This document shows, piece after piece, positions 8,498 to 16,813 of a DNA stretch of 64,000 nucleotides. The position numbers and the translations under genes were made by a program. The number at the start of each line of letters is the position of its first letter. Within the stretch, counting starts at the first letter, position 1. The stretch comes from Nostoc sp. CHAB 5844 (GTDB taxonomy: Bacteria > Cyanobacteriota > Cyanobacteriia > Cyanobacteriales > Nostocaceae): assembly GCF_020829595.1 (NCBI RefSeq), contig NZ_JAIVFW010000022.1, positions 1-64,000 of the forward strand. Direction: 5' to 3'. The notes under the pieces are model-generated. The model saw only the letters and a list, made by a program, of their open reading frames with translations, was not told the DNA's origin and ran no database searches.

Positions 8498-8700
8498 CGA
8501 TATTGATAAACTATCTTTTTGTAGTGTTGGCAGCTGATCAGATTGTCATCGACCCGCACGTTGATAATACTCGCGCAATCCGCTGCTATGAAAAATGTGG
8601 TTTTGTAAAAATCAAGTTATTACCTACTCATGAACTGCACGAAGAAAAATACTCTGATTGCTGGCTGATGGCCATAGAGCGAAATAAATCATTACACTGA
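8443..8700 (+). pseudogene. GNAT acetyltransferase fragment, AAC(6')-like C-terminal part
   Basis: The frame, open only from an in-frame stop at 8428, encodes FIGETNYWNRGIGTKILT, the acetyl-CoA-binding R/QxxGxG/A segment of GNAT enzymes, then IVIDPHVDNTRAIRCYEKCG, the standard C-terminal strand-helix. About 85 residues remain of a usual 150-180, and the N-terminal substrate-binding half is missing, replaced by the ChaB-like fragment in another frame. Most like the aminoglycoside 6'-N-acetyltransferase-type branch, but no activity is expected. Start codon uncertain (TTG at 8443). Confidence 0.75.
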
Positions 8701-8738
8701 GAGGTAGATGCCCTGCTGGGATTGACCGTCCTATACAA

Positions 8739-9941
8739 ATGATGACTAAACAAACTACGAGAATTGTGATCCTTGGTGGAGGCTTTGGTGGTCTCTACAC
8801 TGCGTTACGCTTAAGCCAGTTACCTTGGGAATCTCAGCAAAAACCCGAAATTGTACTGGTAGATCAAAGCGATCGCTTTCTATTTTCCCCCTTACTCTAC
8901 GAATTGCTCACAGGTGAACTGCAAACTTGGGAAATTGCGCCCCCCTTTGCCGAACTCCTTCAAGGTACAGGTGTGCGCTTTTACCAAGCAGTAGTGTCAG
9001 GAATTGATCCCGACCAACAACGGGTACAATTACAAGACGGCCCAGAACTTCCCTACGACCGATTAGTGCTGGCTTTAGGCGGAGAAACACCACTAGATAT
9101 GGTTCCCGGTGCTACATCTTACGCCCTGCCTTTCCGCACCATCGCAGATGCTTACCGCTTAGAACAACGGTTGCAAATTTTGCAAGAATCCGATGCTGAT
9201 AAAATTCGTGTAGCAATTGTTGGGGCTGGTTACAGTGGTGTCGAACTAGCTTGTAAATTAGCCGACAGATTAGGCGATAAAGGACGCTTGCGGTTAATTG
9301 AAATCAGCGACCAAATTTTACGCACCTCCCCAGAGTTTAACCGCGAAGCTGCCAAGAAAGCTTTAGATGCCAGGGGTGTATTTATTGATTTAGAAACCAA
9401 AGTCGAATCAATTAGTGCAGATACTATTTCACTGGAATACAAAAATCAGATAGATACAATTCCCGTCGATGTAGTAATTTGGACTGTAGGCACGCAAGTA
9501 GCACCTGTAGTCAAAAACTTACCATTCAAGCAAAACCAGCGCCATCAAATCACTACCATACCTACCTTACAAGTTCTTGACCACCTAGAGATTTTTGCTT
9601 TGGGAGATGTAGCCGACTGTCGTGATGCAGAAAATCAACAAGTTCCGGCTACAGCCCAAGCTGCTTTTCAACAAGCTGATTATACTGCTTGGAATATCTG
9701 GGCTTCTCTGACTAACCGCCCATTGTTGCCCTTCCGCTATCAACAACTAGGGGAAATGATGGCACTCGGAACAGACAACGCCACTCTAACTGGTTTAGGA
9801 ATCAAACTAGACGGTTCTTTAGGATATGTCGCTCGTCGTCTTGCCTATCTGTATCGGATGCCGACTTTAGAACATCAACTCAAAGTTGGTTTTAATTGGC
9901 TAGTCCGTCCTATTATAGAGACACTTTCTCAGTCAATCTAA
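8739..9941 (+). CDS. ndbB: Type II NAD(P)H dehydrogenase, NDC1/NdbB-like
   Basis: 400 aa flavoprotein. The FAD-binding GxGxxG is in VILGGGFGGLYTALRL (residues 9-24), the NAD(P)-binding motif in VAIVGAGYSGVELA (around 155), and a second FAD segment in IFALGDVADC (around 288). The stretch VDQSDRFLFSPLLYELLTGE with WEIAPPFAELL agrees with what I recall of plant NDC1 and cyanobacterial NdbB, an NAD(P)H-quinone oxidoreductase needed in phylloquinone synthesis and prenylquinone recycling; this assignment within NDH-2 enzymes is inference. Peripheral membrane location expected. ATG ATG start; the first is used. Followed 36 bp later by a HAD hydrolase gene, possibly co-transcribed. Confidence 0.9.
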   Translation: MMTKQTTRIVILGGGFGGLYTALRLSQLPWESQQKPEIVLVDQSDRFLFSPLLYELLTGELQTWEIAPPFAELLQGTGVRFYQAVVSGIDPDQQRVQLQDGPELPYDRLVLALGGETPLDMVPGATSYALPFRTIADAYRLEQRLQILQESDADKIRVAIVGAGYSGVELACKLADRLGDKGRLRLIEISDQILRTSPEFNREAAKKALDARGVFIDLETKVESISADTISLEYKNQIDTIPVDVVIWTVGTQVAPVVKNLPFKQNQRHQITTIPTLQVLDHLEIFALGDVADCRDAENQQVPATAQAAFQQADYTAWNIWASLTNRPLLPFRYQQLGEMMALGTDNATLTGLGIKLDGSLGYVARRLAYLYRMPTLEHQLKVGFNWLVRPIIETLSQSI

Positions 9942-9977
9942 ACCTTACATTCAAAATACATAATCACAAACAGTTTG

Positions 9978-10655
9978 ATGGAACGACCGAAAGTTATTTT
10001 TCTGGATGCTGTCGGCACAATATTCGGCGTAAAAGGCAGTGTGGGCGAAGTATATAGTCAGATAGCCAAAGAATTTGGTGTAGAAGTTTCTGCCACCAGA
10101 TTAAATCAAGCATTTATCCAAAGTTTTAAAGCGGCACCACCACCGATATTCTTAGATGCAGAATCAGCAGATATCCCGCAACGAGAGTTTGATTGGTGGC
10201 GCTTAATTGCCCTCAATACCTTTGAGACGGCTGGCGTTCTCCAGCAATTTTCAGACTTTCCGGCTTTTTTTAGCGAACTTTACATTCACTTCGGCACGGC
10301 TGAACCGTGGTTTATCTATTCTGATGTTTTGCCATCTCTAATGAACTGGCGACATTTGGGTATTGAATTAGGGATCATCTCTAACTTTGATTCGCGGATT
10401 TACTCAGTGTTGCAAAGTCTAGGCATCAGTGACTACTTCACCTCGGTGACTATTTCTACTCAGGTACGTGCCGCTAAACCCGATCCCCAAATTTTTGCCG
10501 TTGCTTTAGAAAAACACGATTGTCTACCAGAGGCCGCATGGCATATAGGTGACAGTATTATTGAAGATTATCAAGGGGCAAAAGCTGCTGGGATGAGAGG
10601 TATTTGGATAAATCGGGAGAAAAAATCGAAAAAAGTAGAAGAAAGATTTCAGTAA
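9978..10655 (+). CDS. HAD family hydrolase, subfamily IA (DREG-2/HDHD3-like)
   Basis: 225 aa from the ATG at 9978; a TTG three bases upstream is less likely. Motif I is FLDAVGTIF (Asp10), where the usual second aspartate is valine, as known for DREG-2-type members. Motif II is IISNFDSR, motif III the lysine of AAKPDPQIF, motif IV GDSIIEDYQGAKAAG. The cap domain lies between motif I and II. Substrate unknown; the missing +2 Asp makes ordinary phosphatase turnover doubtful. Lies 36 bp after the NDH-2 gene on the same strand. Confidence 0.88.
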   Translation: MERPKVIFLDAVGTIFGVKGSVGEVYSQIAKEFGVEVSATRLNQAFIQSFKAAPPPIFLDAESADIPQREFDWWRLIALNTFETAGVLQQFSDFPAFFSELYIHFGTAEPWFIYSDVLPSLMNWRHLGIELGIISNFDSRIYSVLQSLGISDYFTSVTISTQVRAAKPDPQIFAVALEKHDCLPEAAWHIGDSIIEDYQGAKAAGMRGIWINREKKSKKVEERFQ

Positions 10656-11094
10656 GAGTCTGAATTCTTCAAAGATTGCATTCTGACTTCTGAATTTTTC
10701 TTCAATACTATGTTCTGGATTCCGACAGCAAGTACTGTTACAAAATGTTCTAATCCTGGCTAAATTTACAGCTATGTGTCCTAAGACAAACTACTATAGC
10801 ATCGATTCAGTAATCAAAAACCTAACCTCCCAGCCCTGACAGGTGTAGGTATTTTACAAACGTGGCTGAAATGAGGTTTTTCCGTTAGTTGAAAACTCAA
10901 ATTTTAGTCTTTGATTTTCCACCTAAGAACAAAATGAGGTATTAGAAACCTCTTTTCTAGTTCCTAACACCTAATATCATGTCTGGCAAAATAACCATAA
11001 TTCTTGTTTTACCCCTCCCCTTGGGAAGGGGAGGATGCCGTCAGGCGGGTGGGGTAATTTTATTATGGGTAATTAAACGGACATGATATAATTC
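10656..11094. other. Intergenic region between convergent genes
   Basis: 439 bp. The first 310 bp show no gene and no clear terminator; the remainder is the family A repeat at 10974-11089, which ends 5 bp before the stop codon of the DUF3352 gene. Confidence 0.6.
10974..11089. repeat. MITE-like element, family A, copy 3 (116 bp)
   Basis: Left end ATATCATGTCTGG, right end CGGACATGATAT, matching the termini of the elements at 1208-1320 and 1820-1971. The interior contains CCCCTCCCC TTGG GAAGGGGAGG, a GC-rich hairpin. It abuts the 3' end of the DUF3352 gene, where it could act as a transcription end. Confidence 0.75.
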
Positions 11095-12783
11095 CTATTT
11101 TTTACTTGGTTTCAAAGCCAACAACATCTCCAATTGACTAGTAGATTTGTCGGGGCTAGTAGCAGTTGCCGCAAAACCACGAATAGAACTCAAGATAGCA
11201 TTAGCATCTGGGGGAATCGGTCTACCTTGGGCTGCAAAACGATTAACTAAAGATACAGTTTTATCCATATCCAAATATAAGTAACCACCGTTAGGCTGTT
11301 GCAATGAACCTGTAACAGTTTTAAAGGTGTCGCTTGTATCAAGAGATGAGCCTTTAGAAGCTGCTAATGCATCAGCGACGGGGCCGCCAACTGCCAAAAA
11401 GACGGTATCTTGATCTAACCAACCGTGGGCTAATAATGCACCTTGCTGAGGTATTTGCCATTCGGTGACATCTTTACCGCCGATATTTCTTTTGGCAATA
11501 TTAATTCTTTGGGCTTTGGCCAAGTTATCAAGTTTAGAAAAGGTGGCTTCTGCGGTTTTGCGATCGCTGGTATCAAAGACAAAAGCGCCGCCAAAGCCCA
11601 CACTTGCTAACACGCCTTGATTGGATGGAATTGCACCAACGCCAAATTCTCCATCCATCCAGCCAAAAATCTCTTTATCTAAGTCAATATTGACGAAATT
11701 TAACTGTCCGCGTACTTGTTGCAGTGTTTGCTGAACTTCTGGATAATCTTTTGACTGTTCTACCAGTGTTTGCCAACCTCGGCTAATACCGTTACCACTG
11801 ATGAGTGCAAAGGTTTCACTAGGAAATTGGGCCAATATTTTAGCTGGGGTGTTTTGATACTGAAATTTGTTCAGTTGTGGATCTAAATTAGCGATCGCTT
11901 TTACCCGCACTCCCATATCATCCACACCGACACCTGCCACCATTGATTTTACCTGTTTCAATTGTGACAAAGTTTGTGGTGGTAGAGGTTTGCCTTGGGG
12001 GCTGGCTGCTGCTAATTGCTGTACCATGCCTGCGTAGTCTGGTACATAAATTTGCGCGATCGTGTTTTGCAGATTTACGCTCTGACTGAGAAGATTATTA
12101 GCGCCTTCTTTACTAGCAAAGGAAGCTTGACCTTTATATGTATCAACTGCTTTTTCTACAGATTGTTTTTCTGGAGCTAAGAGCAAATAACTATTATTTA
12201 CAACTACGCTATATGTTGGTTTCCCATTTTCTAAAGTTTCTGTAATTTTTTCACCTTTATAGACAATTTCTTTACTTTTCACACCTTTTTGACTTTTCAA
12301 TTTATTGGCAAAATTCAAAGCAGTCAGTTTATCTTTGATCCCTACCACCATTAAAATATTTGTTTCTTGTTCTAATTTGAGTGGAGGATTCGCTTCATTA
12401 GCAGGAGATTGCAACTGAGCAGGTTTAATTTTACTTGGTGGTAATACTGCAATCATCACACCACCAACCCAAGGCTTGATATCTTTCTCATAAGAAATAT
12501 CACTGCCCTTAAACACATCTTTGTTAAAGTCTTCTAGACTTTTTGTGAGTAACTTTTGTGCTTCTGGTGTGCCGAACTGCTGCAATTTTGCCCAAGCTTG
12601 TCCATCAGTAGAGACATAAGTAGCCATCAATGCTGATGCGGGAACTAATTTAGCACTACCTAAAGCCCCGGAAATATCTCCAGCAGGCCCTTTAATAAAA
12701 TAGGTATAGACTGCTACACTTCCTGCTACAGCGACAACTGCACCAATAGCAGGTAATAAAAATTTGGAATTACGTTCAGGCAT
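11095..12783 (-). CDS. DUF3352 domain-containing membrane-anchored protein
   Basis: 562 aa. One N-terminal transmembrane helix (FLLPAIGAVVAVAGSVAVYTYF, about residues 8-29), then a large extracytoplasmic domain with the DUF3352 pattern: LVPASALMATYVSTD, IKPWVGGVMIAVLPPS, a repeated second half (FPSETFALISGNGISRGW, EIFGWMDGEFGVG). Ends LLALKPSKK. The family is widespread in cyanobacteria, with no known biochemical role. ATG preceded by AGAGGA at the expected distance. Divergent from the aminopeptidase gene. Confidence 0.88.
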   Translation of the reverse strand: MPERNSKFLLPAIGAVVAVAGSVAVYTYFIKGPAGDISGALGSAKLVPASALMATYVSTDGQAWAKLQQFGTPEAQKLLTKSLEDFNKDVFKGSDISYEKDIKPWVGGVMIAVLPPSKIKPAQLQSPANEANPPLKLEQETNILMVVGIKDKLTALNFANKLKSQKGVKSKEIVYKGEKITETLENGKPTYSVVVNNSYLLLAPEKQSVEKAVDTYKGQASFASKEGANNLLSQSVNLQNTIAQIYVPDYAGMVQQLAAASPQGKPLPPQTLSQLKQVKSMVAGVGVDDMGVRVKAIANLDPQLNKFQYQNTPAKILAQFPSETFALISGNGISRGWQTLVEQSKDYPEVQQTLQQVRGQLNFVNIDLDKEIFGWMDGEFGVGAIPSNQGVLASVGFGGAFVFDTSDRKTAEATFSKLDNLAKAQRINIAKRNIGGKDVTEWQIPQQGALLAHGWLDQDTVFLAVGGPVADALAASKGSSLDTSDTFKTVTGSLQQPNGGYLYLDMDKTVSLVNRFAAQGRPIPPDANAILSSIRGFAATATSPDKSTSQLEMLLALKPSKK

Positions 12784-13225
12784 TGTTACTGTCCTCTTTT
12801 TCCTCAGATTTTTACCGAGGTTAGTAAAAACGTCATTGTTGAGTTCTCGGAATTAATCATAAACTTCACTAATTCTTCGGTTTTTACTGATAAAGTTAGC
12901 GAATCTACACATGAATTTTGCAAAAAAACTCCAAAAGAATACTTCAAACAGATGAAGGGCAAGTCCGTAAATGCTAGGTTATTCATCTTGAGAGATAGCT
13001 TGTAAGAAAGAGGCAAGCTATCCTAAGCTAATAAGAAAATTTGTCGAGTATTTGTACTCAAGGAAAATTCCTCAAAAATATCCACACAGAAGATGTAAAG
13101 GTTCAGAAGAATTGATTAAACAATTGCCACGCTTTATCCGCTGTTTGGATTTCCAAACACAACCAATAGTGTTATTCTCATAAACTTACTTAGATTTCTT
13201 AGGATTAAAAGGTCAGTCAGCATCA
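12784..13225. other. Divergent promoter region, 442 bp
   Basis: Separates the minus-strand DUF3352 gene and the plus-strand aminopeptidase gene. A 70-codon minus-strand frame here has no recognisable features and overlaps the probable promoter. Nothing else was identified. Confidence 0.5.
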
Positions 13226-15844
13226 ATGACACATTCCTATTTTGATACAGATAATAACGGACACAAATCTTTTGAGTTACCAGGAGCCAGACCACACTAT
13301 AATCCAGATCGCCCTGGACAGGTAGAGCATATTTTTCTCGACTTGCATTTAGATATCCCTAAGCAAAGTTATCACGGCAGTTGCAGTATTCGCTTGTTAC
13401 CGATTCGCAGCGGGATTGACCGTTTGACACTGGATGCAGTCAACTTAAATATCCAATCTGTGCAAGTAGATGAGGTGGCGCAAAAGTTTGACTACGACGG
13501 CGAACAGCTTTCTATCAAGCTTTCTCAACCTACAGAAGTTGGTAAAAAGATATTGATTGCGATCGCCTACTGGGCAGAAAAGCCCCAACGCGGTCTATAC
13601 TTTATCCAGCCAGACAAACATTATCCCCACAAACCAACCCAAGTCTGGACTCAAGGCGAAGACGAAGACTCACGTTTTTGGTTTCCCTGCTTTGACTATC
13701 CCGGACAACTCTCAACATCGGAAATTCGTGTTCGTGTCCCCAAACCATTAGTCGCCATTTCCAACGGCGAATTAATTGACACTGCTGAGGAAGGGTCTGA
13801 AAAAATTTATCATTGGTCACAGCAGCAAGTTCATCCCACATACTTGATGACTCTGGCTGTTGGTGACTTTGCCGAAATTCGAGATGAATGGCAAGGAAAA
13901 CCAGTCACCTACTACGTCGAAAAAGACCGAGAAGCAGATGCTAAACGCAGCATGGGCAAAACTCCTCGTATGATCGAATTTTTGAGCGAAAAGTATGGTT
14001 ATCCTTATGCTTTTCCCAAATATGCCCAAGTTTGCGTCGATGACTTTATCTTTGGTGGGATGGAAAATACTTCCGCCACCTTATTAACAGACCGTTGTTT
14101 ATTGGATGAACGCGCTGCCTATGATAACCGCAACACCGAAAGTTTAGTTGTTCACGAACTGGCGCATCAGTGGTTTGGCGATTTGCTGGTGATTAAGCAT
14201 TGGTCTCATGCTTGGATTAAGGAAGGTATGGCTTCCTACTCAGAAGTCATGTGGACGGAACATGAATACAGTGCCGAAGAAGCGGCATACTATCGCTTAA
14301 TAGAAGCGCGTAGTTATTTAAGCGAAGATAGTAGTCGCTACCGTCGTCCAATGGTGACTCATGTTTACCGCGAAGCCATTGAACTTTATGACCGCCACAT
14401 CTACGAAAAAGGGTCTTGTGTTTATCACATGATTCGGGCGGAATTAGGTGAGGAATTATTTTGGCAGGCGATTCACACATTTGTGCGGGATAATGCTCAT
14501 AAAACTGTTGAAACAGTAGACTTACTCCGCGCAATTGACAAAGCCACAGGACGTAATTTAGCTTTTCTATTCGACCAATACGTTTATCGTGGCGGTCATC
14601 CTGATTTCAAAGTGGCTTACTCTTGGGATGGCGATGCAAATTTAGCCAAGGTCACAGTTACCCAAACTCAAGTCGATAAAAAAAGTAGTAAAAATTTATT
14701 TGATCTAAAAATCCCTATCGGCTTCGGCTACATCCAAAAGGATTCCTCTGAGAAACTCAGCACTTTCACTGTCCGGGTACATGAACCCGAACAAAGCTTC
14801 TACTTCCCGCTGTCAGCCAAGCCTGATTTTATTAGCTTTGATGTCGGAAATCATTTTTTGAAAACTGTGTCTTTGGAATATCCTGTTCCAGAATTAAAAG
14901 CACAGTTAGAATTTGATCCTGACCCAATTTCCCGGATTTATGCAGCTGGTGCTTTGGCGAAAAAAGGTGGTTTGGAAGCTACCAAAGCACTATCAGCCTC
15001 ACTGGAAAACGAACCATTTTGGGGTGTGCGGGTAGAAGTGGCGAAACAACTAGCAGAAGTCAAGTTAGACCAAGCTTTTGATGGGTTAGTTGCTGGATTA
15101 AAAGATAAAAATCCTTATGTGCGCCGTGCTGTCGTCACTGCATTGGCGACAATCAAAACCCATGAAAGTTATAAGGCTGTGAAAGAGGTGGTGCAGGAAG
15201 GCGATCGCAGTTACTATGTAGAAGCTGCCGCCGCCCGTGCAGTTGGAGCGATGTCTGCGACGGGCTTCGCCTACGCAGCTGCTAATCTGGACGACAAGCC
15301 CAAGGAAGAAAAGGTTATCAAGCTGCTGAAGTCTGTTTTAGAAGAAAAAGCAGGCTGGAATGAAGTTGTCCGCAGTGGTGCTGTTGGCGGTTTAGCTGAA
15401 CTCAAAACCTCAGAAGCCGCTTTAAACTTGTTGCTGGAATACACAAAACTGGGAATTCCGCAAGCATTACGTTTAGCAGCCATCCGGGCTTTAGGTAAGA
15501 TTTCCGTTGGTCAAACTCCTGTAAACTTAGAACGCATTTTAGACAGATTAGCCGAACTCGCCAAAGAAACCTTCTTTTTAACCCAAATGGCAGTAGTTGC
15601 AGCCTTGGGACAGATGGAGACACCAAAAGCGATTGGGGTATTGAGATCGCTTTCTGACCAAACCCCCGATGGCCGAGTGCGTCGCTATGCTGACGAAGAA
15701 ATTGCCAATGTCCAAAAGCATCTTGGCCCGGAAACAGCTTTGCGACAAGTACGCGAAGAACTCGACCAACTCAAAAAACAAAACCAAGAACTCAAAAGTC
15801 GTCTAGAAGATTTAGAGGCGAAATCTAAAAAAACCAACTCATAG
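13226..15844 (+). CDS. M1 family aminopeptidase with C-terminal HEAT repeats
   Basis: 872 aa zinc peptidase that removes N-terminal residues from peptides. The N-terminal beta domain is followed by the substrate-binding GGMEN (around residue 277), then the zinc site HELAHQWFGD (H310, E311, H314) with the third ligand in WIKEGMASYSE. The usual C-terminal alpha domain is replaced from about residue 550 by HEAT-type repeats (FDPDPISRIYAAGALAKKG, VRRAVVTALATIKTHES, LRLAAIRALGKI), ending in a coiled coil EELDQLKKQNQELKSRLEDL. The HEAT part suggests protein-protein interaction. ATG start; a terminator follows. Confidence 0.93.
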   Translation: MTHSYFDTDNNGHKSFELPGARPHYNPDRPGQVEHIFLDLHLDIPKQSYHGSCSIRLLPIRSGIDRLTLDAVNLNIQSVQVDEVAQKFDYDGEQLSIKLSQPTEVGKKILIAIAYWAEKPQRGLYFIQPDKHYPHKPTQVWTQGEDEDSRFWFPCFDYPGQLSTSEIRVRVPKPLVAISNGELIDTAEEGSEKIYHWSQQQVHPTYLMTLAVGDFAEIRDEWQGKPVTYYVEKDREADAKRSMGKTPRMIEFLSEKYGYPYAFPKYAQVCVDDFIFGGMENTSATLLTDRCLLDERAAYDNRNTESLVVHELAHQWFGDLLVIKHWSHAWIKEGMASYSEVMWTEHEYSAEEAAYYRLIEARSYLSEDSSRYRRPMVTHVYREAIELYDRHIYEKGSCVYHMIRAELGEELFWQAIHTFVRDNAHKTVETVDLLRAIDKATGRNLAFLFDQYVYRGGHPDFKVAYSWDGDANLAKVTVTQTQVDKKSSKNLFDLKIPIGFGYIQKDSSEKLSTFTVRVHEPEQSFYFPLSAKPDFISFDVGNHFLKTVSLEYPVPELKAQLEFDPDPISRIYAAGALAKKGGLEATKALSASLENEPFWGVRVEVAKQLAEVKLDQAFDGLVAGLKDKNPYVRRAVVTALATIKTHESYKAVKEVVQEGDRSYYVEAAAARAVGAMSATGFAYAAANLDDKPKEEKVIKLLKSVLEEKAGWNEVVRSGAVGGLAELKTSEAALNLLLEYTKLGIPQALRLAAIRALGKISVGQTPVNLERILDRLAELAKETFFLTQMAVVAALGQMETPKAIGVLRSLSDQTPDGRVRRYADEEIANVQKHLGPETALRQVREELDQLKKQNQELKSRLEDLEAKSKKTNS

Positions 15845-15856
15845 TAGTCCAGTAGG

Positions 15857-15885
15857 GTGCGTGACATTTCATTCACGCACTTTTT
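15857..15885 (+). terminator. Rho-independent terminator of the aminopeptidase gene
   Basis: GTGCGTGA and TCACGCAC form an 8-bp perfect stem with an 8-base loop, followed by five T. It begins 12 bp after the stop codon. Confidence 0.85.
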
Positions 15886-15914
15886 GCATGATGTTAGTCT
15901 GAACTGATACATAT

Positions 15915-16166
15915 TTGGTCTATTCCAACGTGGATTTTGAGATTGTTGGTGACATAAGTAATATTGAAATTATTGCTGTGGGAAAAAGTATTCGCGATCG
16001 CACTCGTTTGCAAAAACAGTATGGTAAAGGAAAATGGAGAAAGTTGAAGGGGATAGCACAAGTACGCTTCCCTGACGATACAATCCGTTTAGCAGAGATC
16101 CACTGATACGAAGCTCACGGCATCGGCAAGAGAGAATTTAAACTAAAGTTGCCATTTCTAGATTAA
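15915..16166 (+). pseudogene. Small conserved cyanobacterial protein broken by an in-frame TGA
   Basis: The frame encodes IEIIAVGKSIRDRTRL, KQYGKGKWRKLKGIAQVRF and TIRLAEIH, then TGA at 16104-16106. It continues in the same frame as YEAHGIGKREFKLKLPFLD and ends TAA at 16164-16166. From memory of this family the sequence reads EIHWYEAHGIGKKE, so the TGA replaces the TGG of a conserved tryptophan. The true stop overlaps the ATG of the next gene (TAATG), arguing for a once intact translationally coupled pair. The N-terminus is uncertain: the frame is open from 15903 and TTG at 15915 is only one option. Function unknown. Confidence 0.7.
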
Positions 16167-16405
16167 TGATGAAAGCAGAACAAAACCAAGTAATTCACTT
16201 TGCTCTATGTCTCAACAATGAGGGATATAAAGCATCGCTAGAGGTGGGAAAACTTTACCGCATTGTTTCCGATGAGCAAGCAACAGCACATGGATTGATT
16301 CGGATCATCGATGAAAGCGGCGAAGACTATGCTTTTTCAGCTGAACGTTTTTATCCAGTTCAATTACCGCAAAGTGTGGAACAAGTTTTGTTGACAGCAT
16401 CATAG
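16166..16405 (+). CDS. Small conserved cyanobacterial protein coupled to the upstream frame
   Basis: 79 aa: FALCLNNEGYKASLEVGKLY, RIIDESGEDYAFSAERFYPV, LPQSVEQVLLTAS. The pattern CLxNxGYxASLExxKxY...IRVIDESGEDYLY matches a short protein family found in many copies in filamentous cyanobacteria, with no assigned function. Its ATG overlaps the TAA of the upstream interrupted gene, so the two probably form a bicistronic unit of the kind used by toxin-antitoxin or regulator pairs; that role is a guess. A second ATG follows directly at 16169. Confidence 0.75.
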   Translation: MMKAEQNQVIHFALCLNNEGYKASLEVGKLYRIVSDEQATAHGLIRIIDESGEDYAFSAERFYPVQLPQSVEQVLLTAS

Positions 16406-16813
16406 AATTGCGATCGTCTAACAAGTCGGCTTTACTGGAATGTTATTAGGCACACACTGGCGATCCTAGCTACTTATAAATAGTAGGGTAGTGAGATCGC
16501 TTGAGTTTTCAGACAAGTCGCTTAAATGAGAAGCGCCGCACTACGCATCAAGTATCGCTTAAAAATGTTTACTTAACAAATATTTAACTATTGCTGGTTT
16601 GTTTTTGCCTGATTTCCGGGAATTTTTTGTACTTTTATAAAGTATAATTAAGAAAAAGATAAAAAATTTAGGTATCACTGTAGGCTTTTATGGCCGTGTG
16701 CGTACCTGAAAAAAGTTAAAGTTTAATAGTTTTTTATAAAAAACTACGGTTTCCCAAAAGGGATACCACAAAGCAACAGTGTAGATTTCCCAGTTGAAGA
16801 GGCAAAAAAAAGC
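16406..16813. other. Intergenic region upstream of the ABC1 kinase gene
   Basis: 408 bp. It contains the self-complementary AGTTTTTTATAAAAAACT around 16728-16745, followed by GTTTCCC-AAAA-GGGATAC, both just before the coding start, so the leader of the kinase mRNA may fold. No gene or terminator recognised. Confidence 0.5.

Noticed and set aside
12804-13016. 70-codon frame in a divergent promoter
   Set aside because: No ribosome site, no family resemblance, sits in the probable promoter of the DUF3352 gene.
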